NCBI GenBank assembly: GCA_031430595.1
Contig: JANPBU010000035.1
Coordinates: forward strand, 248,001-312,000
Reading direction: 5' to 3'
Origin: JANNBN01 sp031430595
Lineage (GTDB): Bacteria > Actinomycetota > Acidimicrobiia > Acidimicrobiales > JANYDT01
DNA length: 64,000 bases
Part shown: in pieces, positions 49,993-60,140 of the stretch
Layout of the letters: each line of letters starts with the position of its first letter
Numbering within the stretch: the stretch's first letter is position 1
Made by a program: the position numbers and the translations under genes
Notes under the pieces: model-generated
Seen by the model: only the letters and a program-made list of their open reading frames with translations
Told to the model about the DNA's origin: nothing
Database searches by the model: none

Positions 49993-52381
49993 CGAGTCAC
50001 GACAGCGGCTTGAACGTCTAATCACCAAGAACCTGACGGATGACCTTGTTCTACAGGGGCTTGTTCTTCTCCTGATCGTCATCTGGTTACCAAAACCTTG
50101 GATGCTTGCCGTATGGGTATCGCGTTGGGTGGTGGTCATCGGAATATGGATCGCAAGAAGGTCGGTAAAAAAGAACAAGGCCTCGCTTGCCGTGCTGCAG
50201 CTCACTGCCGGACATTGCGTTGGTGTCATCGTTGGCATTTTCATACTCCCGCCATTTGCAGCGGTAACGATGCTGGTCGTAGTTGGCGACCTTCTGCTTG
50301 TCCCGTTTGTTAATGAAGGGATCCGGAAACGGTTTGTAGGAGGGTTACTCTTTGTCGCAGCAGTCGGGTCTTTAGCCAGCCTTCAGAATTGGACTGGCCT
50401 CGCACCCAGCGCACCAAGGGCACTAGTAATAGTTGCACTTATCATTCACACTTTTGCCACCGGAGCAACAATTTCTCGTTCGCATCGCGAGAACTACGTA
50501 TTACTTACCACGTCTGATTCATTTCTGAGGGTACTCAAACAAAGACTGGCGGGCGCAGTAGAACAAGAACGCAAGGCGGTAACGGAAGCAATTTATTCAG
50601 GACCGATCGCCGACCTCGACCGGCTGGCCGTGGTTGCCCAGTCGATCAATGATCGACTGGTCGCTGAACCCGACTGGGCAAACACCTCCACAAATCACAG
50701 CGCTACGTTCGTTCAAGAGTCTCTGCGAAGCTTACGAACCCTGTCGCACGGAATCTTTCCGGAGGCGCTGTCTCAGCATGGGCTGGGTGCTGCGGTAACA
50801 ATTTTGCTCAGCAAGGTCGAGAGGCTCGGACCACTCAATATCATTGACTCCCGATTTGATCAGCAAATCGAATCGGCGCTGTATGTGTGCATCTCCGACC
50901 TTGCCCGAATCGCCAAGCTGACTTCGGGAACTCTTTCATTCGCTGTGACGGGCGGATTGGAGACCGTCGAGCTTTCGGCATCGATCACTGATGGCCAGAT
51001 CAGCAATGATCCAGCTTCAAGCGATCGAACGGTATCTCGCGCAACGCACGACCGAATTGGTGCGGTTGGCGGTGATCTTTCTTTCACGTCAAGCGGAAGC
51101 GAGTTCACATTTGCTGCGGTCATTCCGACGTCGAACGTGAGCGACGCCGAATCTGGCAAGGTTAACCTTCAAACACGTGCGGTTTCTAATGAGCGAATTC
51201 TTCAATCATTCGTTCGTTCAAGTCTGATCGCAGCAATCCTCGGCCTCTTCGTTGCGTTAGCAATTTGGGTGTTCACGATGGCACCCGTTGCTGGATTGGT
51301 GTCCATTGTTATGGCCTGTGTACTTATTATACTCTTGCTGGCTCGAAAATTCCTCACAGATGGACGGTTTGGATCGTGCGTGGTTGCACTTTGTGTCGAA
51401 ACCTGCGCTGCCGGAGTCTTCGTAACGCTGATTGAGCCCCGCATTGCCCCAGTTACCGGCCTCATCACAACCCTCCCGCTTGTATTGGCACTTCCCCACT
51501 TCAAACACCGATCGCTTGACTTGATCGCGGCAATTCAAACCCTCGCCCTAACGACTGTAGGCATACTTGCATTTCGCAACGATCCGCTAACGACAGCCCA
51601 ACTCAGTCTTCACTTACTCGTGCCGATCGTTCCTATCTGCGCTGCTGGGGTCGCGTTTCTTGTCGCTTCAACCATTCTCACAACAACGCACGAAACAGTT
51701 CTGGCGAGCGAAGCGGTCAGGGTATCGCTGCTGAATATTGTTTCCGACGCCGACAAAGAACGCCAAGCCATTGAGCATGATCTTCACGATGGCGCCCAGC
51801 AACAATTCGTGGCTTTATCTATGCAGCTCCGGACGCTTGCGAAACTGATCGAGACGAAACCTGAGCATGCGAAATACCTTTCCGACTCGATCGTTCGCCA
51901 AGTCGGTGAGACACGTGAAGACTTGGTCGCTTTGGCGAACGGGTCGTCGCTACCGGCTTTGGCAGAAGGACGACTCGTTGAGGCCCTACAGATCGCTGCG
52001 TTGCGCACTCAACAGCACGTCACGGTGACGTCAAACCAGGTTGATCGTGTGCCTCCAGAGGTCGCAAAAGCGGTTTATTTATCTTGCCATGAAGCGCTAC
52101 AAAACGCCGGTAAGCACGCTGGACCCGACGCCGTCGTCACTATCGATCTCAACTACACAGAAGGCATTGGCGCCGAACCGGGAAGGCTCAGCTTCAGTGT
52201 AAAAGATGATGGCGAGGGCTTCGATGTCAGTACGAAGCCCGCTGGCCAGGGTTTGACTTCGTTAAAAGACCGGCTGGCATCGCTGGGTGGAACCCTGATT
52301 GTAACCTCCACCGTAGGAACCGGCACCACCGTCAGCGGTACCGTGCCAGCACTCGCCCCTCAAGTCGATTGTCAAGTGTAG
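49976..52381 (+). CDS. Tandem pseudokinase-kinase sensor histidine kinase
   Basis: An 801-aa protein made of two similar halves, each with a membrane part and a HisKA_3-type kinase. The C-terminal half keeps the phospho-His at about residue 604 (EHDLHDGAQQQF) and an ATPase N-box in HEALQNAGKHAG, with DDGEGFD and GLTSLKDRLASLGG. In the first half the aligned segment reads TEAIYSGPIADL, so the His is a Tyr and the N-box is degenerate, while LSHGIFPEALSQHGLG survives. The N-terminal half is probably a non-catalytic sensor/regulatory copy. The start at ATG 49976 overlaps the receiver gene. Confidence 0.88.
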   Translation: MSLTTNESRQRLERLITKNLTDDLVLQGLVLLLIVIWLPKPWMLAVWVSRWVVVIGIWIARRSVKKNKASLAVLQLTAGHCVGVIVGIFILPPFAAVTMLVVVGDLLLVPFVNEGIRKRFVGGLLFVAAVGSLASLQNWTGLAPSAPRALVIVALIIHTFATGATISRSHRENYVLLTTSDSFLRVLKQRLAGAVEQERKAVTEAIYSGPIADLDRLAVVAQSINDRLVAEPDWANTSTNHSATFVQESLRSLRTLSHGIFPEALSQHGLGAAVTILLSKVERLGPLNIIDSRFDQQIESALYVCISDLARIAKLTSGTLSFAVTGGLETVELSASITDGQISNDPASSDRTVSRATHDRIGAVGGDLSFTSSGSEFTFAAVIPTSNVSDAESGKVNLQTRAVSNERILQSFVRSSLIAAILGLFVALAIWVFTMAPVAGLVSIVMACVLIILLLARKFLTDGRFGSCVVALCVETCAAGVFVTLIEPRIAPVTGLITTLPLVLALPHFKHRSLDLIAAIQTLALTTVGILAFRNDPLTTAQLSLHLLVPIVPICAAGVAFLVASTILTTTHETVLASEAVRVSLLNIVSDADKERQAIEHDLHDGAQQQFVALSMQLRTLAKLIETKPEHAKYLSDSIVRQVGETREDLVALANGSSLPALAEGRLVEALQIAALRTQQHVTVTSNQVDRVPPEVAKAVYLSCHEALQNAGKHAGPDAVVTIDLNYTEGIGAEPGRLSFSVKDDGEGFDVSTKPAGQGLTSLKDRLASLGGTLIVTSTVGTGTTVSGTVPALAPQVDCQV

Positions 52382-52384
52382 GGA

Positions 52385-54469
52385 CTATGCGCGCAGGCTA
52401 CTGAATGGTTTGCCTTCGGCTACGAGTCGCTCGAGCAAAGCTGCTGGCTTCCATTGTGGGCCGACCTCAACCTCAAGTTCTTTTAAGCGGGAGAGCACTT
52501 TGTCGAGACCAATTTGGTCGGCATAAAACATTGGACCACCGCGATACGCGGGCCAGTTGTACCCGTTAATCCAAATGATGTCGATGTCTGATGGGCGAAT
52601 CGCAATGCCCTCTTCAAGTATCTTCGCGCCCTCATTAATCATGGGGTACACCAGTCGTTCAACGATTTCGGCAGACGTAAAACTACGAGCCGCTCGTCCA
52701 CCCTTCAGCGCGAATTCTCGAATGATTTCTTCTGTCACCAACGATGGGCTCGGCGTTCGATTCGCGTCGTAGTCGTAGTACCCGGCACCCGTCTTTTGAC
52801 CACGACGGTCGAGCTCACACAACCGGTCTCGAATCGTCGCCCCGGCCGACTTTTCCTTTATCCAACCGATGTCAAGGCCAGCAAGGTCACTCATTTGAAA
52901 TGGCCCCATCGCAAACCCGAAGTCAAACAATGCCCGGTCAACCTGCCACGGCATACAACCCTCATCAAGCAAAGCCTGGGCTTCGCGGCCACGCTGAAAC
53001 AGCATACGGTTGCCGACAAACCCAGGGCAAACACCAACTAAGCCAGCAATCTTTCCAATCTTCTTGGCGATTTGCATTGAAGTATTGATGACTTCAAGCG
53101 AGGTCTTTTCGCCTCGAACGACTTCGAGCAACTTCATGACGTTTGCCGGCGAAAAGAAATGCATTCCGATGACTGACTCGGGTCGGGTCGTCGACGCAGC
53201 AATCTCATTAATATCAAGCGCGCTTGTATTTGAGGCAAGCACCGCACCCGGTTTACAAATCACGTCGAGCTTAGCGAACACCTCTTTCTTGATGTCCATA
53301 CGTTCGAACACTGCTTCAATCACCATGTCGACGTCGGCCAGCGCATTCAGGTCAAGTGCCCCGGTGATCATTCCCATTCGTCGTTCAACGTCTTCTATCG
53401 GGAAGCGGCCGTTCTTTGCGCTGCGTTCGTAGTTGGCGCGAACCACCGCAAGACCACGATCAAGTGCCTCGGCTTGAGTTTCAATAATCGTGACCGGGAT
53501 ACCTGCGTTGACAAAATTCATGGTGATTCCGCCACCCATGGTTCCGGCACCGATCACCCCAACTCTGTTTACAGGGATCAAAGGAGTATCGGCCGGAACA
53601 CCTGGAATCTTCCAAATTTCTCGTTCGGCGAAAAACACATACCGTTGCGCTGCTGATTGATCGCCCGTGACGAGTTCAACGAACAACTTACGCTCAACAC
53701 CAATTCCTTCGTCGAACCCAAGATTGACCGCAGCTTCGACACACTTGATGATGTTCTCGGGGGCAGGAAAGCCACGAAACTTCTTTGCGTTCGACTTGCG
53801 GAATGTTGCAAAAAGTTCGGTATTGCCCCGATCGTTCTCCACCTTCGAGTCGTCTTCAGAAACCTTAACAAGCGGTCGACCTTCTGCAACCAGCCGTTGC
53901 GCAAATGCAACAGCTGAAGCGCGAAGCTCACCTTCCACAGCAAGTTCGTCGACGAGACCCATTTCGAGGCATTGCCGAGCCGGAACGTGCGACCCGGCCG
54001 TCATCATCTCTAAAGCCTTAAGTGCACCGACAATTCTCGGTAAGCGTTGTGTCCCGCCTGCACCGGGTAGTAGGCCAAGATTGACCTCTGGTAGACCGCA
54101 CTTCGCACTCGGAACCGCGATGCGATAGTGGGCACACAGAGCAACCTCAAGGCCGCCACCCAACGCAGTGCCATGGATCGCAGCGACCACCGGCTTCGGG
54201 CAAGACTCAATCATGTCTTGAACTTCATGAAGCCCCTTACCCTTTGGCGCTCCACCGAATTCGGTGATGTCAGCCCCAGCGATAAACGTTCGACCGTCAC
54301 AAATCAAGACAATCGACTTCGCAGCGTCGTCTGATGATGCCTGTCGAAACGCTTCCCAGAGACCGTCGCGCACCGCTGCGCTCAACGCGTTCACCGGTGG
54401 CGAATTGAGGGTAATGACGGCGACGCCATCAGCGACTGCGAGGTCGGTGACCTCATTGATCTGTGGCAT
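52385..54469 (-). CDS. Bifunctional enoyl-CoA hydratase / 3-hydroxyacyl-CoA dehydrogenase
   Basis: A 694-aa FadB-like (peroxisomal-type) multifunctional protein. The N-terminal crotonase domain has GADITEFGG, AAIHGTALGGGLEVALC and LPEVNLGLLPGAGGTQRLPR with the two catalytic Glu regions. The 3-hydroxyacyl-CoA dehydrogenase domain starts VGVIGAGTMGGGI near residue 308, with FVNAGIPVTIIE and IGMHFFSPANVMKLLEVV. It catalyses hydration and the NAD-dependent oxidation of beta-oxidation. It follows the kinase gene tail-to-tail and fits with the acyl-CoA dehydrogenases and ligase elsewhere in the window. Confidence 0.93.
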   Translation of the reverse strand: MPQINEVTDLAVADGVAVITLNSPPVNALSAAVRDGLWEAFRQASSDDAAKSIVLICDGRTFIAGADITEFGGAPKGKGLHEVQDMIESCPKPVVAAIHGTALGGGLEVALCAHYRIAVPSAKCGLPEVNLGLLPGAGGTQRLPRIVGALKALEMMTAGSHVPARQCLEMGLVDELAVEGELRASAVAFAQRLVAEGRPLVKVSEDDSKVENDRGNTELFATFRKSNAKKFRGFPAPENIIKCVEAAVNLGFDEGIGVERKLFVELVTGDQSAAQRYVFFAEREIWKIPGVPADTPLIPVNRVGVIGAGTMGGGITMNFVNAGIPVTIIETQAEALDRGLAVVRANYERSAKNGRFPIEDVERRMGMITGALDLNALADVDMVIEAVFERMDIKKEVFAKLDVICKPGAVLASNTSALDINEIAASTTRPESVIGMHFFSPANVMKLLEVVRGEKTSLEVINTSMQIAKKIGKIAGLVGVCPGFVGNRMLFQRGREAQALLDEGCMPWQVDRALFDFGFAMGPFQMSDLAGLDIGWIKEKSAGATIRDRLCELDRRGQKTGAGYYDYDANRTPSPSLVTEEIIREFALKGGRAARSFTSAEIVERLVYPMINEGAKILEEGIAIRPSDIDIIWINGYNWPAYRGGPMFYADQIGLDKVLSRLKELEVEVGPQWKPAALLERLVAEGKPFSSLRA

Positions 54470-54650
54470 GTGAGCCCCAATCCTTCATGTTCGACGAAAC
54501 CCTGATTGAATCGGACATGACTCTACAGAAGCAAGCCAGTGTTTAACGAAGCGTCATCTCGACGTTGGCATTCAGCAACACAGACGTGACAGCATCGCTC
54601 TTACCCAACCCAACCCAACCTCACCACACCACACCAAAGGACCATTCCAT

Positions 54651-55832
54651 ATGAAGCCAAGATCGGCAACTCGGGCCATTGCCCCATTACTCATAGCGGC
54701 CTCGCTGGTCGCTGCAGGATGTTCTAGCGACAAGGCGGCCGTCGACGAGCCAGCAGTAACCGAAGCGGAAGCCGATGCTCCAGCAACCGAGCCTGCCGCA
54801 GCCGCAGCTCCGGCAGCAGACTTGACCCAACTGGCAGCTGATTGCACCACAAGCGGCCAGGTAAACCTCATCGCTCTGCCCGACGAATGGGCAAACTACA
54901 AAGGAATCCTCGCCAGTTTCCGGGCAAAGTATCCGGGCGTAAAGAACCCGGTTGCGAACCCTGATGGCTCATCAAAAGATGAAATGGAAGCTGTGAAGAC
55001 GTTGGCCGGGCAAAAAGACATGCCCGACAATGTCGACGTCAGCCCCGCAATTGCTCAGGAAATGGTGACTGCTGGCCTGTTCGAGCCGTACACCCCGACG
55101 AGCATCGCAGATGTTCCCGCTTCACTCGTCGACCCGGGCAATAACTGGGTTGGTTCGTACTACGGCATCATGGCTTTCCTCACCAACACCACAATCGTGA
55201 AGAACCCTCCTTCCTCGTTCGCCGACCTAAAGAAGCCTGAATACAAAGGCCTCGTCTCCTTGAACGGCGACCCTCGCGAAGCCGGCGCTGCATTCGCCGC
55301 AGTCATGGCAGCATCGATTGCCAACGGCGGAAGTGCCGATGACATTCTTCCGGGTATCAAGTTCTTTGCCGAACTCAAGAAGAGCGGGAATTTGGGCGGG
55401 TCTGACGTCACGAAAGCCACCGTGCTTTCTGGTGAAACCCCCATCTCCATCGACTGGAGCTACAACCTTCCCGGCTTACGGGCTGAATTGAAGGCGGCAA
55501 ATCTCACCGTCGAAACTAAGTTCCCAACGGATGGTGTCTACGGTGGCTTCTACGGTCAAGGTGTCGTAAAAGGTTCACCCAACCAGGCCTGTGCAAAGCT
55601 GTGGATCGAACACATCTTGTCTGATGACGGTGCCCTCGGCTACCTCGAGGGCGGGGCCATTCCAGCCCGCTACGAAGCGCTCGTTGCCGCAGGCAAGGTT
55701 ACCGAAGATGCCAAGAAGAATCTTCCGCCAGCGGAATTGATTTCGCAGGTCAAGTTCTTGACCCCAGCTCAAATCACCGCGGCAAAAGAAGTACTTACGG
55801 CCCAGTGGGGTCCGTTGGTTGCCGACGCTTAG
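54651..55832 (+). CDS. ABC-transporter substrate-binding lipoprotein
   Basis: A 393-aa extracellular solute-binding protein of the family used by polyamine, iron and 2-aminoethylphosphonate importers. Lipobox LVAAGC near residue 24, then an Ala/Glu/Pro-rich linker and the binding fold (VNLIALPDEWANYKGILASFRAKYPGV, TAGLFEPYTP, DWSYNLPGL). The ATG at 54651 follows AAAGGA. It starts a four-gene importer operon. The substrate cannot be told from sequence. Confidence 0.88.
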   Translation: MKPRSATRAIAPLLIAASLVAAGCSSDKAAVDEPAVTEAEADAPATEPAAAAAPAADLTQLAADCTTSGQVNLIALPDEWANYKGILASFRAKYPGVKNPVANPDGSSKDEMEAVKTLAGQKDMPDNVDVSPAIAQEMVTAGLFEPYTPTSIADVPASLVDPGNNWVGSYYGIMAFLTNTTIVKNPPSSFADLKKPEYKGLVSLNGDPREAGAAFAAVMAASIANGGSADDILPGIKFFAELKKSGNLGGSDVTKATVLSGETPISIDWSYNLPGLRAELKAANLTVETKFPTDGVYGGFYGQGVVKGSPNQACAKLWIEHILSDDGALGYLEGGAIPARYEALVAAGKVTEDAKKNLPPAELISQVKFLTPAQITAAKEVLTAQWGPLVADA

Positions 55833-55863
55833 ATCTGCGTGCAGATCGATAAGGTAGCTCAGT

Positions 55864-56790
55864 GTGACTGCAATTGACAGAAGCTCCGGGGGTCGCGCCC
55901 AACAGGCGACCCCTGTTGGCTCGCCCCTTGCAACGTCCGCTCGACCTCCCCGATCGTGGGCATGGGTTGGCTTAGCCCCCCTGCTCATATTCCTTGGGCT
56001 GTTTCTTGTAGTGCCGTCGTTCAGCGTGTTTCTCAAATCGCTGCGCGCCAACGACGGCAGTTTCGGGTTCACCGCGCTCGGCAATGCGTTTAGTGGCCAG
56101 AACCTTGACGCCTTCAAGTTTTCGGTGTGGCTCTCGGCCATTGCGGCGCTCGTTGGCGTAGTGGCTGGGGGTTTGCTTGCTTACGCAGCTACGACTATCC
56201 GAAGGCCGCGATGGCTACGCTCGCTTATCATTGCGTTTAGCGGTGTCGCGGCCAACCTGGGTGGTATCCCGTTGGCATTTGCATTCATAGCGCTGCTGGG
56301 TCGACAGGGTTTGTTGACCAAAATTTTGAGTGGTGGGTTCGGGTTCGAACTGTACGCAACCAGCTTCAAACTCGATTCGACGTGGGGCCTTACCGTTGTC
56401 TACTCGTACTTCAATATTCCGCTCATGGTGTTGATTACGCTGCCAGCTATCGATGGCTTGAAAGTGGCCTGGCGCGAAGCGTGCGCGAACCTCGGGGGCA
56501 CGTCGTTTACGTTTTGGCGCCGTGTGGGCGTACCTGTTTTGTTTCCATCGTTGCTCGGTGGATTTCTTTTGCTGTTCGCGAATTCGTTCAGCGCGTATGC
56601 AACGGCCGCTGCTCTCACCCAAAAGTCACTGATCGTGCCACTGCGTATCGGCTTTTACCTTCGGGGTGATATCAGCGCAAACGAAGACCAACTTGGCTTT
56701 TCACTCGCCACCTGGATGATTTTGATTATGACTGTCTGCATGGGTTTATATTGGTTTCTTCGTAAGCGCGCAGAACGGTGGCAACAATGA
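55864..56790 (+). CDS. ABC-transporter permease 1
   Basis: A 308-aa membrane protein with about six helices. The inner-membrane ABC loop is visible at GLKVAWREACANLGGTSFTFWRRVGVPVLFPSLLGG. It resembles the first permease of PotABCD/AfuABC-type importers. The start is a GTG at 55864. It lies 31 bp after the binding-protein gene and overlaps the second permease by ATGA. Confidence 0.9.
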   Translation: MTAIDRSSGGRAQQATPVGSPLATSARPPRSWAWVGLAPLLIFLGLFLVVPSFSVFLKSLRANDGSFGFTALGNAFSGQNLDAFKFSVWLSAIAALVGVVAGGLLAYAATTIRRPRWLRSLIIAFSGVAANLGGIPLAFAFIALLGRQGLLTKILSGGFGFELYATSFKLDSTWGLTVVYSYFNIPLMVLITLPAIDGLKVAWREACANLGGTSFTFWRRVGVPVLFPSLLGGFLLLFANSFSAYATAAALTQKSLIVPLRIGFYLRGDISANEDQLGFSLATWMILIMTVCMGLYWFLRKRAERWQQ

Positions 56791-57644
56791 ATCGAGATCG
56801 AGTTCTCAGGTTCGTTGGCCGCATTGAACCCGCAGTTTTTGTCATTCTGTGTGCTCTTTTCTTTGTGCTTCCACTGCTAGCTATGGGTCGTTTCGCGTTC
56901 CAGAAGATTCCGATGATTCGACTTGGCTCATCGACTCTGTTTGACGGTTGGACGCTTGAGGGTGTCCGAAGGCCGCTCGGTAATTCCGACTTCCAAAAGG
57001 CGCTTCGACTGAGTGTTCAATTAGCGCTCGCAACCGTTTCCCTCACGTTGGCTTTGATGTTGCCAACTACCTTGTGGGTGCACTTACGACTTCCAAAGGC
57101 CCGACCGTTTGTAGAATTTCTGACGGTGTTGCCGTATGTAATTCCACCGATTGCGTTAGTGGCCGGGGTGCTACCCCTCAAACCGTATGCGCGCTGGTTT
57201 CTTGACTCAAACTATTCGCTTATGCCGTTTTACGTCATTTTTGCGATGCCGTTTACGTTTCGGGCCCTTGATGCTGGCATTCAGGCCCTCGATGTCAAAA
57301 CCCTCGTTGATGCCTCCCGAAGCCTGGGTGCCGGGTGGGGTCACACCGTTCGACGGGTACTTATTCCGAACCTTCGTTCGGCGATCATTTCTGCTTCGTT
57401 TCTTACGGCGGCCGTGGTACTGGGTGAGTACACCATGGCGCGCGTCCTTCTTAAACGAACCCTTCCAGCGTTCATGGCTGAATACCAGGGCCGTGAACCC
57501 CAAGGCGGTATGGCTCTTGCCCTTGCTGCGCTAGTGCTTACCACTGCCCTGTTTGCAATGTTGAGCCTACTTACCCGCCCTCGGGGCAATCGAAAGAGTA
57601 AACCGATAATGCTCGCAGCCCCTGTCACGGAACCCACCGCATGA
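56787..57644 (+). CDS. ABC-transporter permease 2
   Basis: A 285-aa, roughly six-helix permease with the EAA-type loop DVKTLVDASRSLGAGWGHTVRRVLIPNLRSAIISA. ATG 56787 overlaps the first permease stop (ATGA), and the ATPase start overlaps its own stop at 57641-57644. It pairs with the 55864-56790 protein as the two membrane halves of the importer. Confidence 0.9.
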   Translation: MNRDRVLRFVGRIEPAVFVILCALFFVLPLLAMGRFAFQKIPMIRLGSSTLFDGWTLEGVRRPLGNSDFQKALRLSVQLALATVSLTLALMLPTTLWVHLRLPKARPFVEFLTVLPYVIPPIALVAGVLPLKPYARWFLDSNYSLMPFYVIFAMPFTFRALDAGIQALDVKTLVDASRSLGAGWGHTVRRVLIPNLRSAIISASFLTAAVVLGEYTMARVLLKRTLPAFMAEYQGREPQGGMALALAALVLTTALFAMLSLLTRPRGNRKSKPIMLAAPVTEPTA

Positions 57645-58717
57645 CCGCACTCGTTTACCAATCTGTTCGAAAGACCTTTGGCCAAACGGTTGCACTCGAG
57701 TCATTTGATCTCACGCTCAAACCCGGCGAACTTGTAAGTTTGCTCGGGCCGAGCGGTTGCGGCAAAACCACGGCGCTTCGTATAGCTGCAGGCTTTGAAA
57801 AGGCCGACTTGGGGTCGGTGTCGGTGAACGGATCTGACATCACCCACCTCCCGGCACATCGGCGAAACATGGGAATGGTGTTCCAAAGTTACAGCCTGTT
57901 TCCAAATCTTTCGGTAGGCGAAAATGTTGAATTTGGGCTGCGAACACGCAAGGTCAACAAGGCGGAACGGCAAAAGCGGGTAGGTGAAACACTCGAACTA
58001 GTACAGCTCAGTGCGCTTATGAATCGTTTCCCTCATCAATTGTCTGGTGGCCAGCAGCAACGGGTTGCCCTGGCTAGGGCATTGGCAGTTCAACCTGAGG
58101 TGTTGTTGCTCGACGAACCCCTTTCCGCCCTCGACGCGAAAGTTCGGGCGACACTTCGCGATGAGATTCGACGTATTCAAACCGAGTTAGGAATCACGAC
58201 GCTGTTTGTCACCCACGATCAAGAGGAGGCACTGGCTATCTCAGATCGGGTGGGGGTGATGTCTAACGGTCGGCTCGAACAACTTGCCAGCCCCGTAGAG
58301 GTATACCGCCACCCATCTAGCGCATTCGTTGCTCGATTCGTTGGGTCGATGAACGAATTTCCAGCGACGGTTCTGGGCCGCGATTCACTTCGGGTCGCAG
58401 GTTCTGTCGTCACCGTTCCAACGATGAGTGGTTCACGTGACGGAGCTTCGGTTTTGCTGCTCGTACGCCCCGAAGACGTATCGATCACTCAAGGTAATCC
58501 AAAACCCGACCGACGGCCTGAGGGCCAATTGGCAGGAACCGTTACGGCAATTGCATTCCAAGGCGCCTCGACGGTGGTGTCGGTTCGGCTCGATGGTCTC
58601 GACCGGCCGGTTGCTGTACACCTCACCGGCGCAGCGGCGACCCCCGCGATCGGTGAGCGGGTTTCTGCCAACATCGATAGCGCCCGGGCAGTGTGTGAAC
58701 CGGTTGGCAGTGTGTGA
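57641..58717 (+). CDS. ABC-transporter ATP-binding protein
   Basis: A 358-aa importer ATPase: Walker A GPSGCGKTTALR, Q-loop in MVFQSYSLFPNLSV, signature LSGGQQQRVALARAL, Walker B VLLLDEPLSALD and a switch His in TLFVTHDQEEA, plus a C-terminal TOBE-like domain. The last codons run into a 19-bp tandem repeat (58687-58740), so the C-terminus DSARAVCEPVGSV is probably a product of repeat expansion. Confidence 0.95.
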   Translation: MTALVYQSVRKTFGQTVALESFDLTLKPGELVSLLGPSGCGKTTALRIAAGFEKADLGSVSVNGSDITHLPAHRRNMGMVFQSYSLFPNLSVGENVEFGLRTRKVNKAERQKRVGETLELVQLSALMNRFPHQLSGGQQQRVALARALAVQPEVLLLDEPLSALDAKVRATLRDEIRRIQTELGITTLFVTHDQEEALAISDRVGVMSNGRLEQLASPVEVYRHPSSAFVARFVGSMNEFPATVLGRDSLRVAGSVVTVPTMSGSRDGASVLLLVRPEDVSITQGNPKPDRRPEGQLAGTVTAIAFQGASTVVSVRLDGLDRPVAVHLTGAAATPAIGERVSANIDSARAVCEPVGSV

Positions 58718-58740
58718 ACCGGTTGGTAGTGTGTGAACCA
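58687..58740. repeat. 19-bp tandem repeat at the importer operon end
   Basis: GGCAGTGTGTGAACCGGTT is at 58687-58705 and 58706-58724, with a third partial copy at 58725-58740. The repeat lies over the ATPase stop and ends just before the stop of the convergent kinase gene. Confidence 0.75.
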
Positions 58741-58748
58741 GTGTGAAC

Positions 58749-60140
58749 TCACCCTTTCGGTAACGTCAGACGCACCATAGTTCCGGCTTGACCGGTTGGG
58801 CGATCAACTAGTTCGATGGTGCCGTGTTGAGCGGTTATGAGTTGTTGTGCAACCGCAAGGCCGATCCCACTTCCAGCGGTTCGACTGGTCGCCCGGCTTC
58901 GATAGAACCGTTCAAACACCCTGCCGCGTTCCTCGATACTGACGCCTGGCCCATCATCACCAATCTCGACCACGCCGCCGCCGGTGTTGCCTTGTTGCCG
59001 AACGCTTACATTGATATGGCCGCCCGATGGTGTGAACTTGATGGCGTTACCCAACACATTTTCGATCACCTGAGACGTTCGATTGGAATCTCCTGCAACC
59101 TTCGCCGATTGCACATCAAGTGTCAATTCGTGTTCGTGCGAAAGAACAAACGAATTAAGACGTGTGCATACATTCTGCACAATTTCAGCTAGGTCGAACG
59201 TTTCGATCACGACCCTCGGTACTGCCGTCGCTGCATCGGCATCAGCCAGCAGAGACAAATCATCAACCAGCCGTTTCAAACGTAAAACATCGTCGTGAAG
59301 TTCGACCATATGCGCAAGGTCTGGTGGGGCTGTTCCGTCAATAAGTTCTTCGATACCACCCTGTAGAAGCGTCAGCGGTGTTCGAAGTTCGTGAGCTACA
59401 TCAGCTGAAAGATTTCGTCTGGCCAGATCGGTAGCGTCGAGTCGATCAGCCATCTCATCAAACGTATTGGCAAGTTCGCCGAGTTCACCCGGGGCATGCA
59501 AAGAGGCGGCGCGAGCGCTACGGTCACCCCGCCCGAAACGACGGGCAGCATCGGTCACCTGAACGACTGGGGCGACGATGCGGCGCGCAAGCCCCACCCC
59601 AATGACGAGTGCAACAAGGGAAGCTATTGCGATGCCAACTAACAAAGATGAAAACAATGCCGCGCGAACATGACGCTCGGCCTGAACAAGTTCGCCGTTG
59701 GTGAACCTCACGACGGCCGTACCGACGCGCCGTCCATTAACGGTAATCGTTGCTTGGCGTTTGTCACCTGTTTCATTTTTTGGAAGCGCCTCAACAGGCA
59801 TCGAATTTCGCAAGTTGATAACCCGATTGTTAAGGTCACGTACTTCAAGACCAGCCCCAGCTTGAAGGGCGAGCATCGTGGCCGGATGAATATCTACAGA
59901 TGACCAGGAGCCCGAAAGTCGATACTGAAGTGAAAGAGTTTCGGCGATGACATCGGCACGCTCTTGCTGACGCTCTTCAGCGAATAAACCCCCGGCGTGA
60001 CGCGAGCTGAAAAGTGTGAGGGTAGCCAGCACCAGCACCGCCACAACCGCCACAGTGACGAACGCAGCAGTAAGGCGCGTGATCAGCGACAGCCGAGATG
60101 TCAGGGTGTGAGCTCGCGCAAAACTGGGCCTTTCAAGCAT
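58749..60140 (-). CDS. OmpR-type sensor histidine kinase
   Basis: A 463-aa sensor kinase. Two membrane helices (RLTAAFVTVAVVAVLVLATL near residue 28 and LLVGIAIASLVALVIGVGLA near residue 185) surround an extracellular sensor region. The HAMP domain precedes a HisKA domain with LSADVAHELRTPLTLLQGG (phospho-His in AHELRTP) and an ATPase with ENVLGNAIKFTPSGG, GDDGPGVS and GSGIGLAVAQQLI. Its partner is the regulator gene just upstream, which it overlaps by 8 bp; a GTG at 60143 is an alternative start. Confidence 0.93.
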   Translation of the reverse strand: MLERPSFARAHTLTSRLSLITRLTAAFVTVAVVAVLVLATLTLFSSRHAGGLFAEERQQERADVIAETLSLQYRLSGSWSSVDIHPATMLALQAGAGLEVRDLNNRVINLRNSMPVEALPKNETGDKRQATITVNGRRVGTAVVRFTNGELVQAERHVRAALFSSLLVGIAIASLVALVIGVGLARRIVAPVVQVTDAARRFGRGDRSARAASLHAPGELGELANTFDEMADRLDATDLARRNLSADVAHELRTPLTLLQGGIEELIDGTAPPDLAHMVELHDDVLRLKRLVDDLSLLADADAATAVPRVVIETFDLAEIVQNVCTRLNSFVLSHEHELTLDVQSAKVAGDSNRTSQVIENVLGNAIKFTPSGGHINVSVRQQGNTGGGVVEIGDDGPGVSIEERGRVFERFYRSRATSRTAGSGIGLAVAQQLITAQHGTIELVDRPTGQAGTMVRLTLPKG

